A DNA stretch of 64,000 bases from Clostridia bacterium (GTDB lineage Bacteria; Bacillota; Clostridia; Christensenellales; Aristaeellaceae): assembly GCA_017524615.1 (NCBI GenBank), contig JAFXVJ010000030.1, positions 17,765 to 81,764 of the forward strand. Reading direction: 5' to 3'. This document shows positions 16,861-24,006 of this stretch, in pieces. Below the pieces are notes generated by a model, which saw nothing but the letters and a program-made list of their open reading frames with translations, was not told the origin of the DNA and did no database searches. Every line of letters begins with the position of its first letter. The first letter of the stretch is position 1. The translations under genes were made by a program, and so were the position numbers.

Positions 16861-16954
16861 AAAAAAGGAGAGCGCATCGCGTTCGACGTGCCCTCCCAAG
16901 GCGTTCAGCAGCGCGTCAGCGTCGGCCAGATGGGCCTGCGGCGATGCGCTCCCC
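16861..16954 (-). ncRNA. Terminator-like long hairpin of unknown role
   Basis: On the minus strand GGGG-AGCGCATCGC (16941-16954) pairs with GCGATGCGCT-CTCC (16867-16880), enclosing about 60 nt, and is followed directly by six T. The enclosed segment can fold further. It lies downstream of the terminator of the substrate-binding-protein gene, so it could be a second terminator or a small RNA; nothing proves transcription. Confidence 0.4.
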
Positions 16955-17003
16955 GCCTCTGTATCAGGATGCCCGGAACGGGACGGGATATACGCGGTAA
17001 ACG

Positions 17004-17033
17004 AAAAAAAGGAGCAGACGGTGAGTCCGCTCC
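17004..17033 (-). terminator. Terminator of the substrate-binding-protein gene
   Basis: On the minus strand GGAGCGGAC, loop TCACC, GTCTGCTCC, then seven T (17004-17010). It lies 22 bp after the stop codon. Confidence 0.85.
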
Positions 17034-17055
17034 CGGTTGCATGGGGCGCGATGGA

Positions 17056-18018
17056 TTATTTCGCGTAATAGGCGTCATCCGGCACCTGACCGCCCACGGC
17101 GGCGGGGTTTGCCTGGAACAGGATCTCATACAGCGGCGCGGCCTGGGCCTGCATGTCCTCGCCCGCCACGAACACCAAGGTGCAGGAGGGCAGGGCCTTT
17201 TCAGCCACGGCAGCGGAGGGGATGATGCCCTGAGCGGCGATTTCCTGGGCGGCCTGGGGCACGTTTTCATTGGCAAAGGTGATGGAGGCTTCCAGATCGC
17301 TCATGAATTTTTCCACCAATTCGGGATGCTGCTCCGCAAATTCGGTGCGGACGATGACCACGCTCATGGACAGCTGGGCGTTTTCCTGGCCGTTCTGTTG
17401 GGCGGCGGCGGCGAATTCCTCCGTGATGTCCAGGGCCACGCGGAAACCGGCGTCCTTCATCAGCAGGCTGGTCACCTGCGGCTCCGGCAGCAGCACCAGG
17501 TCCGCCAGGCCGCTGGCGGCCAGGGTGGTCACCTCGGCATGCTCGGACTTGAAATCCAATTCGGCCTGCACGCCGGCGGTATCCAGGATATAGCGGGTCA
17601 CATATTCCGGCGTGGCGCCCTGGCCCGCGGTGACGATGGTTTTGCCCTGCAGATCCTGCACGGAATGGACGGTATCGCCCTTTTCCAGCACATACAGCAT
17701 GCCCCGGGTGATGAGGGACAGGGCGCGGACGCCGCCCGCGGTTTTGTTGTACAGCACAGCGCCCACGTTGATGGGCACGGCGGCGATGTCCACTTGGCCG
17801 GAAATGACCAGACCGTTCACCTCGGTGGGCGCGCCGGCCAGGGTGAATTCATAGGCGCCGTCGTTTTCGGCCATGATGTGGGCCAGGGCCATGCCGGTGG
17901 GCCCCTTCAGCCCGGCCACCCGGATGACGGGGGCAGAAGTGTCGGTTTCCGCGGCGCAGACAAAGGGCAGGGCAACGATGAGCATGAGAATGGATAGAAT
18001 CCGCGTGAAGTTTTTCAT
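17056..18018 (-). CDS. ABC-type substrate-binding protein (NMT1/TauA-like), orphan
   Basis: A 320-residue exported binding protein. A signal peptide with a hydrophobic core (ILSILMLIVALPFV) ends near residue 23; no good lipobox is visible. The mature part has the two-lobed type-2 periplasmic fold typical of NMT1/THI5, taurine or nitrate binding proteins (IRVAGLKGPTGMALA, VDIAAVPIN, GKTIVTAGQGATPEY). The ligand cannot be read. No permease or ATPase gene lies nearby, so the transporter must be elsewhere or the protein works alone. It follows a TM1266-type regulator by 38 bp in the same unit, behind a structured leader. Confidence 0.82.
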   Translation of the reverse strand: MKNFTRILSILMLIVALPFVCAAETDTSAPVIRVAGLKGPTGMALAHIMAENDGAYEFTLAGAPTEVNGLVISGQVDIAAVPINVGAVLYNKTAGGVRALSLITRGMLYVLEKGDTVHSVQDLQGKTIVTAGQGATPEYVTRYILDTAGVQAELDFKSEHAEVTTLAASGLADLVLLPEPQVTSLLMKDAGFRVALDITEEFAAAAQQNGQENAQLSMSVVIVRTEFAEQHPELVEKFMSDLEASITFANENVPQAAQEIAAQGIIPSAAVAEKALPSCTLVFVAGEDMQAQAAPLYEILFQANPAAVGGQVPDDAYYAK

Positions 18019-18056
18019 GGTTTTGTTTCCTTTCTTTTTTCAGTGGGCAACCTGCG

Positions 18057-18308
18057 TCAGATTGCTTTTTTGGTCATGGCGCTTTTCACCTGTACGCCGG
18101 GCACATTGCCCAGCTTTCCGGTGAAGGCGCCCAAGGTGATATCCTCCCCCCGCACCAGCAAACCGATCACCGCCATGCTGCGGTCATGATCCGGCACGCC
18201 GATGCGGCCGGTGACGATGTGCTGATACTGGGAGATGATCTGGTTGACTTTCGCAGCCTGGGCCAAATCCTCAATGACGATGCCGATAAAGCCAATGCGT
18301 TCTCCCAT
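18057..18308 (-). CDS. TM1266-type iron-only hydrogenase system regulator
   Basis: An 83-residue ACT/ferredoxin-like fold protein matching the TM1266 family: ERIGFIGIVIEDL at the start, HIVTGRIGVPDHD in the middle and GKLGNVPGVQVKSAMTKK at the end. The family is annotated as a putative regulator of [FeFe]-hydrogenase maturation systems, but no hydrogenase gene is in this window. AAGGA precedes the ATG. It is the first gene after the leader at 18309-18490 and is co-oriented with the binding protein, so the two may share a signal. Confidence 0.85.
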   Translation of the reverse strand: MGERIGFIGIVIEDLAQAAKVNQIISQYQHIVTGRIGVPDHDRSMAVIGLLVRGEDITLGAFTGKLGNVPGVQVKSAMTKKAI

Positions 18309-18328
18309 GAGTTACCGTCCTTTCCAAC

Positions 18329-18411
18329 AAAAATACGCATAACGAAAGCCGTCATGCGTCCGGAATTAAAATGGCTGCGCCGCCTCCTTTCGCTCTCGGG
18401 CCCGGACGCAT
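18329..18411 (-). promoter_or_regulatory. Attenuator/riboswitch-like leader with competing hairpins
   Basis: In minus-strand order: ATGCGTCCGG (18411-18402), a 38-nt loop, then CCGGACGCAT (18363-18354), a perfect 10-bp pair. The last six bases of that second arm can instead pair with ATGCGT (18340-18335) to give a 9-bp hairpin (ACGCATGAC / GTTATGCGT, including one G-T pair) followed by ATTTTTG. The two stems exclude one another, the normal layout of antiterminator versus terminator. The loop of the first stem is purine-rich (GAGAGCGAAAGGAGG). I recognise no known riboswitch class. Confidence 0.6.
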
Positions 18412-18496
18412 CCCTGCCCTCAAGGAAATAAGATGATGAACGCCGCCCGCTCCGCCTGATGCGCGCACTGAGCCTCGCGGCATTGCGTTCTCTTCT

Positions 18497-18502
18497 ATTA
18501 TA
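18497..18502 (-). promoter_or_regulatory. -10 box for the TM1266-type operon
   Basis: On the minus strand TATAAT, about 190 nt upstream of the ATG, which gives a long untranslated leader. The -35 region (TTTCTT, 16 bp upstream) is poor, so an activator may be needed or the call may be wrong. Confidence 0.45.
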
Positions 18503-18591
18503 CACATTTTTCGGAAAAAAGAAACAGTGGAATTCGATTTTTGTGCTCTTGCCGTCGGGCGCGGCAATCGGCGCGCCTTTTTCTTTTTTCC

Positions 18592-18620
18592 TTGCCAAAC
18601 CGTCCGTCTTCCTGTATAAT
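18592..18620 (+). promoter_or_regulatory. Promoter of ackA
   Basis: TTGCCA (18592-18597), 17-bp spacer, TATAAT (18615-18620), 40 bp upstream of the ackA start. Confidence 0.85.
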
Positions 18621-18659
18621 ATGATCTGAAAATATATCCAACAAAGGGAGACGGTTGCC

Positions 18660-19877
18660 ATGAAAATTCTGATCGTAAACGCGGGTTCCTCTTCGCTGAA
18701 ATATCAGCTGATCGATATGGCTGACGAATCCACCCTGGCCAAGGGCCTGGTGGAGCGCATCGGCATGGGCGGCGACGGCCACGCCAACATGAAGGTGGAT
18801 GATCAGGTGGTCTGCGACGTGGTGGAGCCCATTCCCGATCATGTGAAGGCCTGCCATCTGATGCTGGGCTTCCTCACCGACCCGGAAAAGGGCGTGGTGA
18901 AAGATATGAAGGAAATCGGCGCGGTGGGCCATCGCGTGCTGCACGGCGGCAGCAAATTCACCGAATCCGTGGTGATCGACGATACCGTGCTGGACGCCAT
19001 TGCCGAAAATATCCCCCTGGGCCCCCTGCATAACCCCGCCAACCTGATGGGCATCAAGGCCTGCCAGGAGGTCATGCCCGGCACCCCCATGGTAGCCGTG
19101 TTTGACACCGCTTTCCACCAGACCATGCCCCCCAAGGCCTACATGTACGGCGTGCCTTATGAGTATTATGAGCGCCTCCATGTGCGCCGCTACGGCTTCC
19201 ACGGCACCAGCCACCGGTTCGTGAGCAGGCATGCCGCTGAATTCATGGGCAAAAAGCCAGAAGAAGTGAAGATGATCACCTGCCACCTGGGCAACGGCTC
19301 CTCCCTGGCCGCCGTAGCCTATGGCAAGTGCGTGGACACATCCATGGGCATTACGCCTTTGGAAGGCATGATCATGGGCACCCGCTCCGGCGTGATGGAC
19401 CCCGCCGTCATCCAGTATATCTGCAATAACGACCACATCTCTGTGGATGAAATGCTGAATATCTGCAACAAGAAATCCGGCTTGCTGGGCATTTCCGGCC
19501 TGAGCAATGACATGCGCGACATCGAAAAGGCCACCTTCGTGGATAACAATCCCCGCGCCAGGCTGGCTTGGGATATGCTGATTTATGAGATCACCAAGTA
19601 CATCGGCTCCTATATCGCCGGTATGAACGGCACGGACGCCATCGTGTTCACCGGCGGTATCGGCGAAAATACCAACCGCCTCCGCGAGCAGGTGATCGAC
19701 GGCCTGAGCTGGATGGGCATCGCGATCGACCACGAAAAGAACGCCGCCATGCGGCCCGGCCACGCCGAGGATACCGACCTGACCGCCGAGGGCAGCCGCG
19801 TGAAGATCCTGGTGATCCCCACCAACGAGGAAATCGCCATCGCCCGGGATACCCTGGAACTGGTGACCAAGCTGTAA
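18660..19877 (+). CDS. ackA: acetate kinase
   Basis: A 405-residue cytoplasmic kinase that makes ATP from acetyl phosphate and ADP during acetate formation. Family landmarks: NAGSSSLKYQL at residues 6-16, GHRVLHGGSKF, FDTAFHQTMPP with the catalytic Asp, RYGFHGTSHRFV, CHLGNGSSLAAV, GTRSGVMDPAV and TGGIGENTNRLRE near the C-terminus. No phosphotransacetylase gene is adjacent. AAAGGGAG precedes the ATG. It has its own promoter and a strong terminator, so it is monocistronic. Confidence 0.97.
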   Translation: MKILIVNAGSSSLKYQLIDMADESTLAKGLVERIGMGGDGHANMKVDDQVVCDVVEPIPDHVKACHLMLGFLTDPEKGVVKDMKEIGAVGHRVLHGGSKFTESVVIDDTVLDAIAENIPLGPLHNPANLMGIKACQEVMPGTPMVAVFDTAFHQTMPPKAYMYGVPYEYYERLHVRRYGFHGTSHRFVSRHAAEFMGKKPEEVKMITCHLGNGSSLAAVAYGKCVDTSMGITPLEGMIMGTRSGVMDPAVIQYICNNDHISVDEMLNICNKKSGLLGISGLSNDMRDIEKATFVDNNPRARLAWDMLIYEITKYIGSYIAGMNGTDAIVFTGGIGENTNRLREQVIDGLSWMGIAIDHEKNAAMRPGHAEDTDLTAEGSRVKILVIPTNEEIAIARDTLELVTKL

Positions 19878-19895
19878 TCTGTGACTGCAACGCAA

Positions 19896-19929
19896 GCGGA
19901 CGCGGGGGCTATGCCTTCGCGTCCGTTTT
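19896..19929 (+). terminator. Terminator of ackA
   Basis: CGGACGCG, a 13-nt loop, CGCGTCCG, then TTTTT. It begins 18 bp after the stop. Confidence 0.9.
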
Positions 19930-19947
19930 TGATGGGATCCGTTCATT

Positions 19948-20010
19948 GTTCAGCCACGGGAGAGAGAAACGGGCGAAACGCGCCGGCGGGGGTGCGATGC
20001 CCACCCGCGC
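19948..20010. repeat. Short dispersed repeat, copy 1
   Basis: A 63-nt stretch similar to 48988-49054. Both begin TTCAGCCA, share AGAGAG, then GGGCRAAACGCGC, and end GCGATGCCCRCCCGCGC. It immediately precedes the structured element at 20014. Probably a fragment of a genome-wide intergenic repeat. Confidence 0.5.
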
Positions 20011-20013
20011 CTT

Positions 20014-20367
20014 TAAGATCCAAATTGGCAAGGATGAAAAAAGAGCAAAGGGACGATGGGGGTGTTCTCTTTAGCCCGAAAGAGAACCAGAAAGGGCGCT
20101 ATAACGGCGGCGATCATCGTATAGCTTCTGGCCCGGCCGCTGAAAGCGGCCAACCCGGATGCATTGCATCCGGGGAAAGCCGGGGGATCATCCTCAGGGA
20201 AAAGCTCGCTTTTCTCTGAGGATGATCCCGGCTTTCATTGGGCCAGAAGCCCCAAACTTTCGCAATCCCAGCGTAACACGCGACGATTCATTGGTTCTAT
20301 CGATCAAGCAATTTCGCGAGGAGTGGGTCCAGGGGATCATCCCCTGGCGCGGGGTTCAGGGGCCGCG
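20014..20367 (+). repeat. Dispersed structured element, copy A (candidate RNA)
   Basis: A 354-nt element repeated almost exactly at 63648-64000. Read on the plus strand it folds into: hairpin TTCTCTTT/AAAGAGAA (20065-20086); GCTATA/TATAGC (20098-20125); an outer stem CTTCTGGCCC (20125-20134) with GGGCCAGAAG (20240-20249) enclosing three hairpins, GGCCGCT/AGCGGCC (20135-20151), CCCGGATGC/GCATCCGGG (20154-20174) and a long arm at 20176-20235; then CCAGGGGAT/ATCCCCTGG near 20330-20348. The long arm has a T-A pair (20194:20219) that is C-G in copy B. It lies after the ackA terminator and before the next promoter. No transposase or recognisable RNA family. Confidence 0.8.
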
Positions 20368-20455
20368 AAGGCCCCTGCCTCGTCCTCCTGTTCTTATCTC
20401 ACTCTTTGCGAATTGTGTTTTAGAACGCGAATAGCGTTTATTTACATTTCCGTGC

Positions 20456-20484
20456 TTGAAACCGACGGATTGATTTGATATAAT
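20456..20484 (+). promoter_or_regulatory. Promoter of the polysaccharide deacetylase gene
   Basis: TTGAAA (20456-20461), 17-bp spacer, TATAAT (20479-20484), 45 bp before the start codon. Confidence 0.75.
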
Positions 20485-20489
20485 CAATC
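20468..20489 (+). promoter_or_regulatory. Palindromic operator candidate over the -10 box
   Basis: GATTGATT (20468-20475), 6-bp centre, AATCAATC (20482-20489): a perfect 8-bp inverted repeat that covers the -10 box. The position fits a repressor site. No regulator gene is adjacent. Confidence 0.5.
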
Positions 20490-20529
20490 GTCCGCCTGAA
20501 ACAGCCGGGCGAAACGGGAGGATGAACGA

Positions 20530-21867
20530 ATGAAGAAGCTGATGGCGTGGGCGCTGCTGCTGGCGATGCTTTTGCCGCTGGGCGTTCAGGCGCAGGATGA
20601 AGCGCTGCCCCAGGCGTTTCGCGTGAAATACAAGGTAGAGGAACGCAAGATCAACAAGGAGCGCAGCTTTGTATCCAAGGAGCATGTAACCACGGCCCGG
20701 AAGGACGTGGATCAGGTGATCAATGGCCTGGTGGACGCTTTTGACGCGGAATACGCCCCCCAATTGGTGCCGGATAAAACAAACAAGCCCCGGCGGAACA
20801 GCCGCCTGGATATTCATGTGGTGCATTCCGTCAGCGGGGAGAGCGCGGTCAGCTTTCTGGTGTTGGCCCGGGACACCTGCAACCGGCGGCAGCGCTGGTC
20901 CCCCTTCACCACCCGGGTGTTCGATATGGCGGATGGCCGGCTGATCACCCTGGCGGATCTGTTCCCGGCGGACAGCGCCGCGTGGCAGGTGCTGGGAAAC
21001 GCGGTGCGGGAGCAGCTGGTCGCTTATTTCCCGGCGGAGGATGCGGATCAGGCGGTCCTTTCCGCGCTGTGTACGCCCGACGCCCTGCGGCAGGCGGAAT
21101 TCATGCTGGGCCCGGTGTGCCTGAGCCTGCACTATGAAGCCAGGATCCTCTATCCCGATCATCCCACCCTGATGCAGGTGCGCGTGCCTTATTCCGCTTT
21201 GCGGGGCATGATGACGGAGTATGGCGAAAGGCAGACGGATAACAGCAGGTACAAGATGGTGGCGCTGACCTTTGACGACGGTCCTTCCTACACCACCACC
21301 GCGCTGGTCCTGAATCATCTGCGCCACGCGGGCGCGCAGGCGACCTTCTTTCTGATTGGCGACCGGATCAACGAATACCCGGACATTGCCATGCGGGAAA
21401 ACGACGAAAACCATTCTCTGCAAAGCCATACCTTCAAGCACGTGGATGCATCCAAGCAAAGCCAGGCCAAGCTGCTGTCCAATTTGAAAAGCTTTGAAGA
21501 TGCGCTGATTGACGCCGTGGGCATGAAACCAACCATGCTGCGGGCGCCCTACGGCGTGTTCGATCCCTTCGTGGAGGCGGATATCGGCCTGGGCCTGATC
21601 CATTGGGGCGTGGACACCAAGGATTGGACGGGCAAATCCAGCAGCGGCGTGCTGAACGTGGTCAAGGATGAGGTGCGCAGCGGCTCCATCGTGCTCATGC
21701 ACGATATCAAGGAAAATACGCCGGAATCCACCCAGAAGGTGACGGAGTGGCTGTTCAGCAAGGGATACCTGTGTGTGACGGTGCAGGACCTGTTCCTGCA
21801 TTTCGAAAAGGAAATGATTCCCAATAAGATTTATTATGCGGTGAATGAAAACACCAATACCAATTGA
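20530..21867 (+). CDS. exported polysaccharide deacetylase (NodB domain) with DUF3298-like N-part
   Basis: A 445-residue secreted protein. A signal peptide (MKKLMAWALLLAMLLPLGVQ) is followed by a region of about 190 residues resembling the DUF3298/RsiV-type extracellular domain (LITLADLFPADSAAWQVL). The NodB deacetylase domain spans about 240-420: ALTFDDGPSY (catalytic Asp pair), SHTFKHVD (metal His-x3-His), RAPYGVFDP and MHDIKENT. Such enzymes deacetylate peptidoglycan or other N-acetyl glycans at the surface. A paralogue with the same architecture is at 44759-46108. Confidence 0.88.
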   Translation: MKKLMAWALLLAMLLPLGVQAQDEALPQAFRVKYKVEERKINKERSFVSKEHVTTARKDVDQVINGLVDAFDAEYAPQLVPDKTNKPRRNSRLDIHVVHSVSGESAVSFLVLARDTCNRRQRWSPFTTRVFDMADGRLITLADLFPADSAAWQVLGNAVREQLVAYFPAEDADQAVLSALCTPDALRQAEFMLGPVCLSLHYEARILYPDHPTLMQVRVPYSALRGMMTEYGERQTDNSRYKMVALTFDDGPSYTTTALVLNHLRHAGAQATFFLIGDRINEYPDIAMRENDENHSLQSHTFKHVDASKQSQAKLLSNLKSFEDALIDAVGMKPTMLRAPYGVFDPFVEADIGLGLIHWGVDTKDWTGKSSSGVLNVVKDEVRSGSIVLMHDIKENTPESTQKVTEWLFSKGYLCVTVQDLFLHFEKEMIPNKIYYAVNENTNTN

Positions 21868-21961
21868 GCGGGGCCTGGACCCACGGGGCGCCGGCAGGCT
21901 GTTCCTGAAGCCCTGCCTGCGCGGCGTCCGAAGCCGGCGGGCCGTCTTTTCGCCCCAACGC

Positions 21962-21986
21962 AAAAAACCACCTGTTCAGGTGGTTT
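21962..21986 (-). terminator. Terminator of rpmB
   Basis: On the minus strand AAACCACCTG and CAGGTGGTTT form a tight stem followed by TTTT (plus A-run 21962-21967). The symmetric stem may also stop the convergent deacetylase transcript. Confidence 0.8.
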
Positions 21987-22006
21987 ATTGCGGTGCTGAT
22001 AAAGAA

Positions 22007-22234
22007 TCAGGCCTCTTCCGTGACGGCTTCGGGCTGCACGGTGGGCAGAGCGCGCTGCACATAGCCGCTGCGCAGGCAGCGGGTGCACACGTTGAGCCGC
22101 ATGGTACGGCCATTGATCATCACGCGGACACTCTGTACGTTGGGCGCCCAGGTACGGCTGCTCTTCCGGTTGGAGTGGCTCACGTTGTGACCGGTCATCA
22201 AGCCCTTTTCACACACTTGACAAAACTTGCCCAT
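22007..22234 (-). CDS. rpmB: 50S ribosomal protein L28
   Basis: A 75-residue ribosomal protein of the large subunit. MGKFCQVCEKGLMTGHNVSH with SNRKSSRTWAPN is the L28 N-terminal signature, and VCTRCLRSG near residue 55 gives the second CxxC, so this is a zinc-ribbon form. The start at 22234 follows GGGGAGGT; a longer frame upstream is not L28-like. It is a single gene with its own promoter and terminator, in the gap between the deacetylase and murC. Confidence 0.95.
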   Translation of the reverse strand: MGKFCQVCEKGLMTGHNVSHSNRKSSRTWAPNVQSVRVMINGRTMRLNVCTRCLRSGYVQRALPTVQPEAVTEEA

Positions 22235-22271
22235 TGAAATTACCTCCCCGGGGGAATTGGTCATCCGGCGA

Positions 22272-22287
22272 CGCGGCGGCCGCCGCG
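22272..22287 (-). promoter_or_regulatory. GC palindrome in the rpmB leader
   Basis: CGCGGCGG-CCGCCGCG is a perfect 16-bp palindrome in the transcribed leader of rpmB, 38 bp upstream of the start. It could form a hairpin affecting translation. Chance is possible in GC-rich DNA. Confidence 0.3.
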
Positions 22288-22313
22288 ATACATCCTTCAG
22301 TGACAGCTTGAAT

Positions 22314-22342
22314 ATCATAGCACAGTTCGGCAGGAATTGCAA
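22314..22342 (-). promoter_or_regulatory. Promoter of rpmB
   Basis: On the minus strand TTGCAA (22337-22342), 17-bp spacer, TATGAT (22314-22319). Confidence 0.75.
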
Positions 22343-22499
22343 GCATTTTTTTTCATTTTATGGCGACCTGAGAATTGCAAGTTTCCAATGACGCAGAACG
22401 CCGGGGCGCCATCGGGAAATCCGCAGAGCGGCTTCCGCCGAATTTTCCGCTGGGGAGGCTGCGCTGCGGTTCGCTTCCCGTCCGGCGCGCGCGTGCCTC

Positions 22500-22529
22500 T
22501 TGATATTTGCCGGACTCCTGTCGTATAAT
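22500..22529 (+). promoter_or_regulatory. Promoter of murC
   Basis: TTGATA (22500-22505), 18-bp spacer, TATAAT (22524-22529), 32 bp upstream of the chosen start. Confidence 0.75.
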
Positions 22530-22561
22530 AGGAAAGGAAGATTTACGGATTGAGGTGGGTT

Positions 22562-23950
22562 ATGACGGATATTCTGGATTATCAGGGAAAGCACGTACAC
22601 ATGATCGGCATTGGCGGCAGCAGCATGAGCGGGCTGGCCGAAATGCTATTGCGGGAAGGATACAGGGTCACGGGGTCCGACAATGCCAATTCCCACGCGG
22701 TGGAGCGGCTGCGGCAGGCGGGCATCACGGTGCACGTGGGCCACGCGGCGGAAAACGTGCGGGACGCGGACCTGGTGGTTTTCTCCGCCGCGATTCCCCC
22801 GGATAACGCGGAGCGGCAGGAAGCCAGGCGTCTGGGCATCCCGGAAATGGAGCGGTCCACCCTGCTGGGTCAATTGATGCGGGGCCACAAAAACGCGGTG
22901 TGCGTCTGCGGCACCCACGGAAAAACCACCACCTCCTCCATGATCGCGGAAACGCTGCTGGAATGCGGCATGGACCCCGCCGTGAGCATCGGCGGCCGCC
23001 TGGACGCCCTGGGCGGCGGCAGCCGCGTGGGGGGAAAGGAAGTGTTCGTGGCGGAAGCCTGCGAATTCCATGGCAGCTTTTTGGAAATGCATCCCACGGT
23101 GGCGGTGGTGCTGAATATCGAGGAGGACCACCTGGACTGGTATCGGGACATCGATCACATCGAGGCTGCCTTTGGCCGGTTTCTCTCCCTGCTGCCGGCA
23201 AACGGCATGGCGCTGGGCTGGGGGAGAGACGAGCGCATCCTGCGGCTGTTCCGCGCCCTGAAGTGCGAATGCCGCACCTTCGGCCTGGAAAAAACCAATG
23301 ACTATTATCCTGAAAACCTGACGTATAACGATACGGGCTGCCCCCGGTATGACGTGATGTTCCGGGGGAAGGAGATGGGCCGGGTGGAGCTGAAAGTGGC
23401 GGGGGAATTCAACGTGATCAACTCTCTGGCCGCTTTTGCCGCCGCGCACGCCGTAGGCGCGGCGCCGGAGAGCATCACGGCCAGCCTGAGCCGCTTCGCG
23501 GGAGTGCACCGGCGGTTTGAGCTCACCGGCATCATTGACGGCGTAAAAATGTATCACGATTACGGCCATAACCCCGCCGAAATGCGGGCTGCCCTGTCCG
23601 TGGCGGTGATGCAGCATCCCAAGCGCCTGTGGGCGGTGATGCAGCCCCACACGTACAGCCGGGTCAAATCCCTGTTCCAGGATTATCTTACCTGCACCCA
23701 GGCGGCTGACTTCACCCTGGTCACCGATATTTACGCCGCCCGGGAAAAGGACCCGGGGGACATCAAGGCGGAAATGGTGGTGGAGGGCATGCGAGCCCAC
23801 GGCGTAAACGCCGTGCATACGCCCACCTTTGACGATACCGAACGCTATCTCCGCGCCCATTGGCAGCCCGGCGATCTGGTGCTCACCATGGGCTGCGGCA
23901 ACATCAACCTGCTCAACGAGCAGATGCAGCTGCACGGCGACACGGAATGA
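22562..23950 (+). CDS. murC: UDP-N-acetylmuramate--L-alanine ligase
   Basis: A 462-residue cytoplasmic ligase adding L-Ala to UDP-MurNAc with ATP, the first amino-acid step of peptidoglycan synthesis. Seen are the N-terminal Rossmann loop HMIGIGGSSMSGLAE (residues 12-26), the ATP loop GTHGKTTTSSM (117-127), EACEFHGSFL, LNIEEDHLDWY, and HDYGHNPAEM in the C-terminal domain. ATG at 22562 has GAGGTGG 5 bp upstream and is preferred over the ATG at 22550, which overlaps that ribosome site. A membrane-protein gene follows 56 bp later. Confidence 0.95.
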   Translation: MTDILDYQGKHVHMIGIGGSSMSGLAEMLLREGYRVTGSDNANSHAVERLRQAGITVHVGHAAENVRDADLVVFSAAIPPDNAERQEARRLGIPEMERSTLLGQLMRGHKNAVCVCGTHGKTTTSSMIAETLLECGMDPAVSIGGRLDALGGGSRVGGKEVFVAEACEFHGSFLEMHPTVAVVLNIEEDHLDWYRDIDHIEAAFGRFLSLLPANGMALGWGRDERILRLFRALKCECRTFGLEKTNDYYPENLTYNDTGCPRYDVMFRGKEMGRVELKVAGEFNVINSLAAFAAAHAVGAAPESITASLSRFAGVHRRFELTGIIDGVKMYHDYGHNPAEMRAALSVAVMQHPKRLWAVMQPHTYSRVKSLFQDYLTCTQAADFTLVTDIYAAREKDPGDIKAEMVVEGMRAHGVNAVHTPTFDDTERYLRAHWQPGDLVLTMGCGNINLLNEQMQLHGDTE

Positions 23951-24006
23951 ACTGTCATGTCCCGGCCTCCGCAGGCATATACTTGGCCGAGAGGAGGCGG
24001 GAAGAT

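Noticed and set aside
18329-18411. Known riboswitch class for the leader
   Set aside because: I looked for TPP, FMN, cobalamin, SAM, c-di-GMP, ZTP and T-box signatures and saw none that fit, so no class is assigned.
18167-18661. 164-residue minus-strand frame upstream of the TM1266 gene
   Set aside because: It overlaps the ackA promoter and the structured leader and runs out of frame through the TM1266 gene; Arg/Ser-rich with no motif.
20159-20478. Two overlapping plus-strand frames of about 91 and 104 residues in the structured element
   Set aside because: They lack ribosome sites and sit on hairpin arms; the conserved signal between copies is base pairing.
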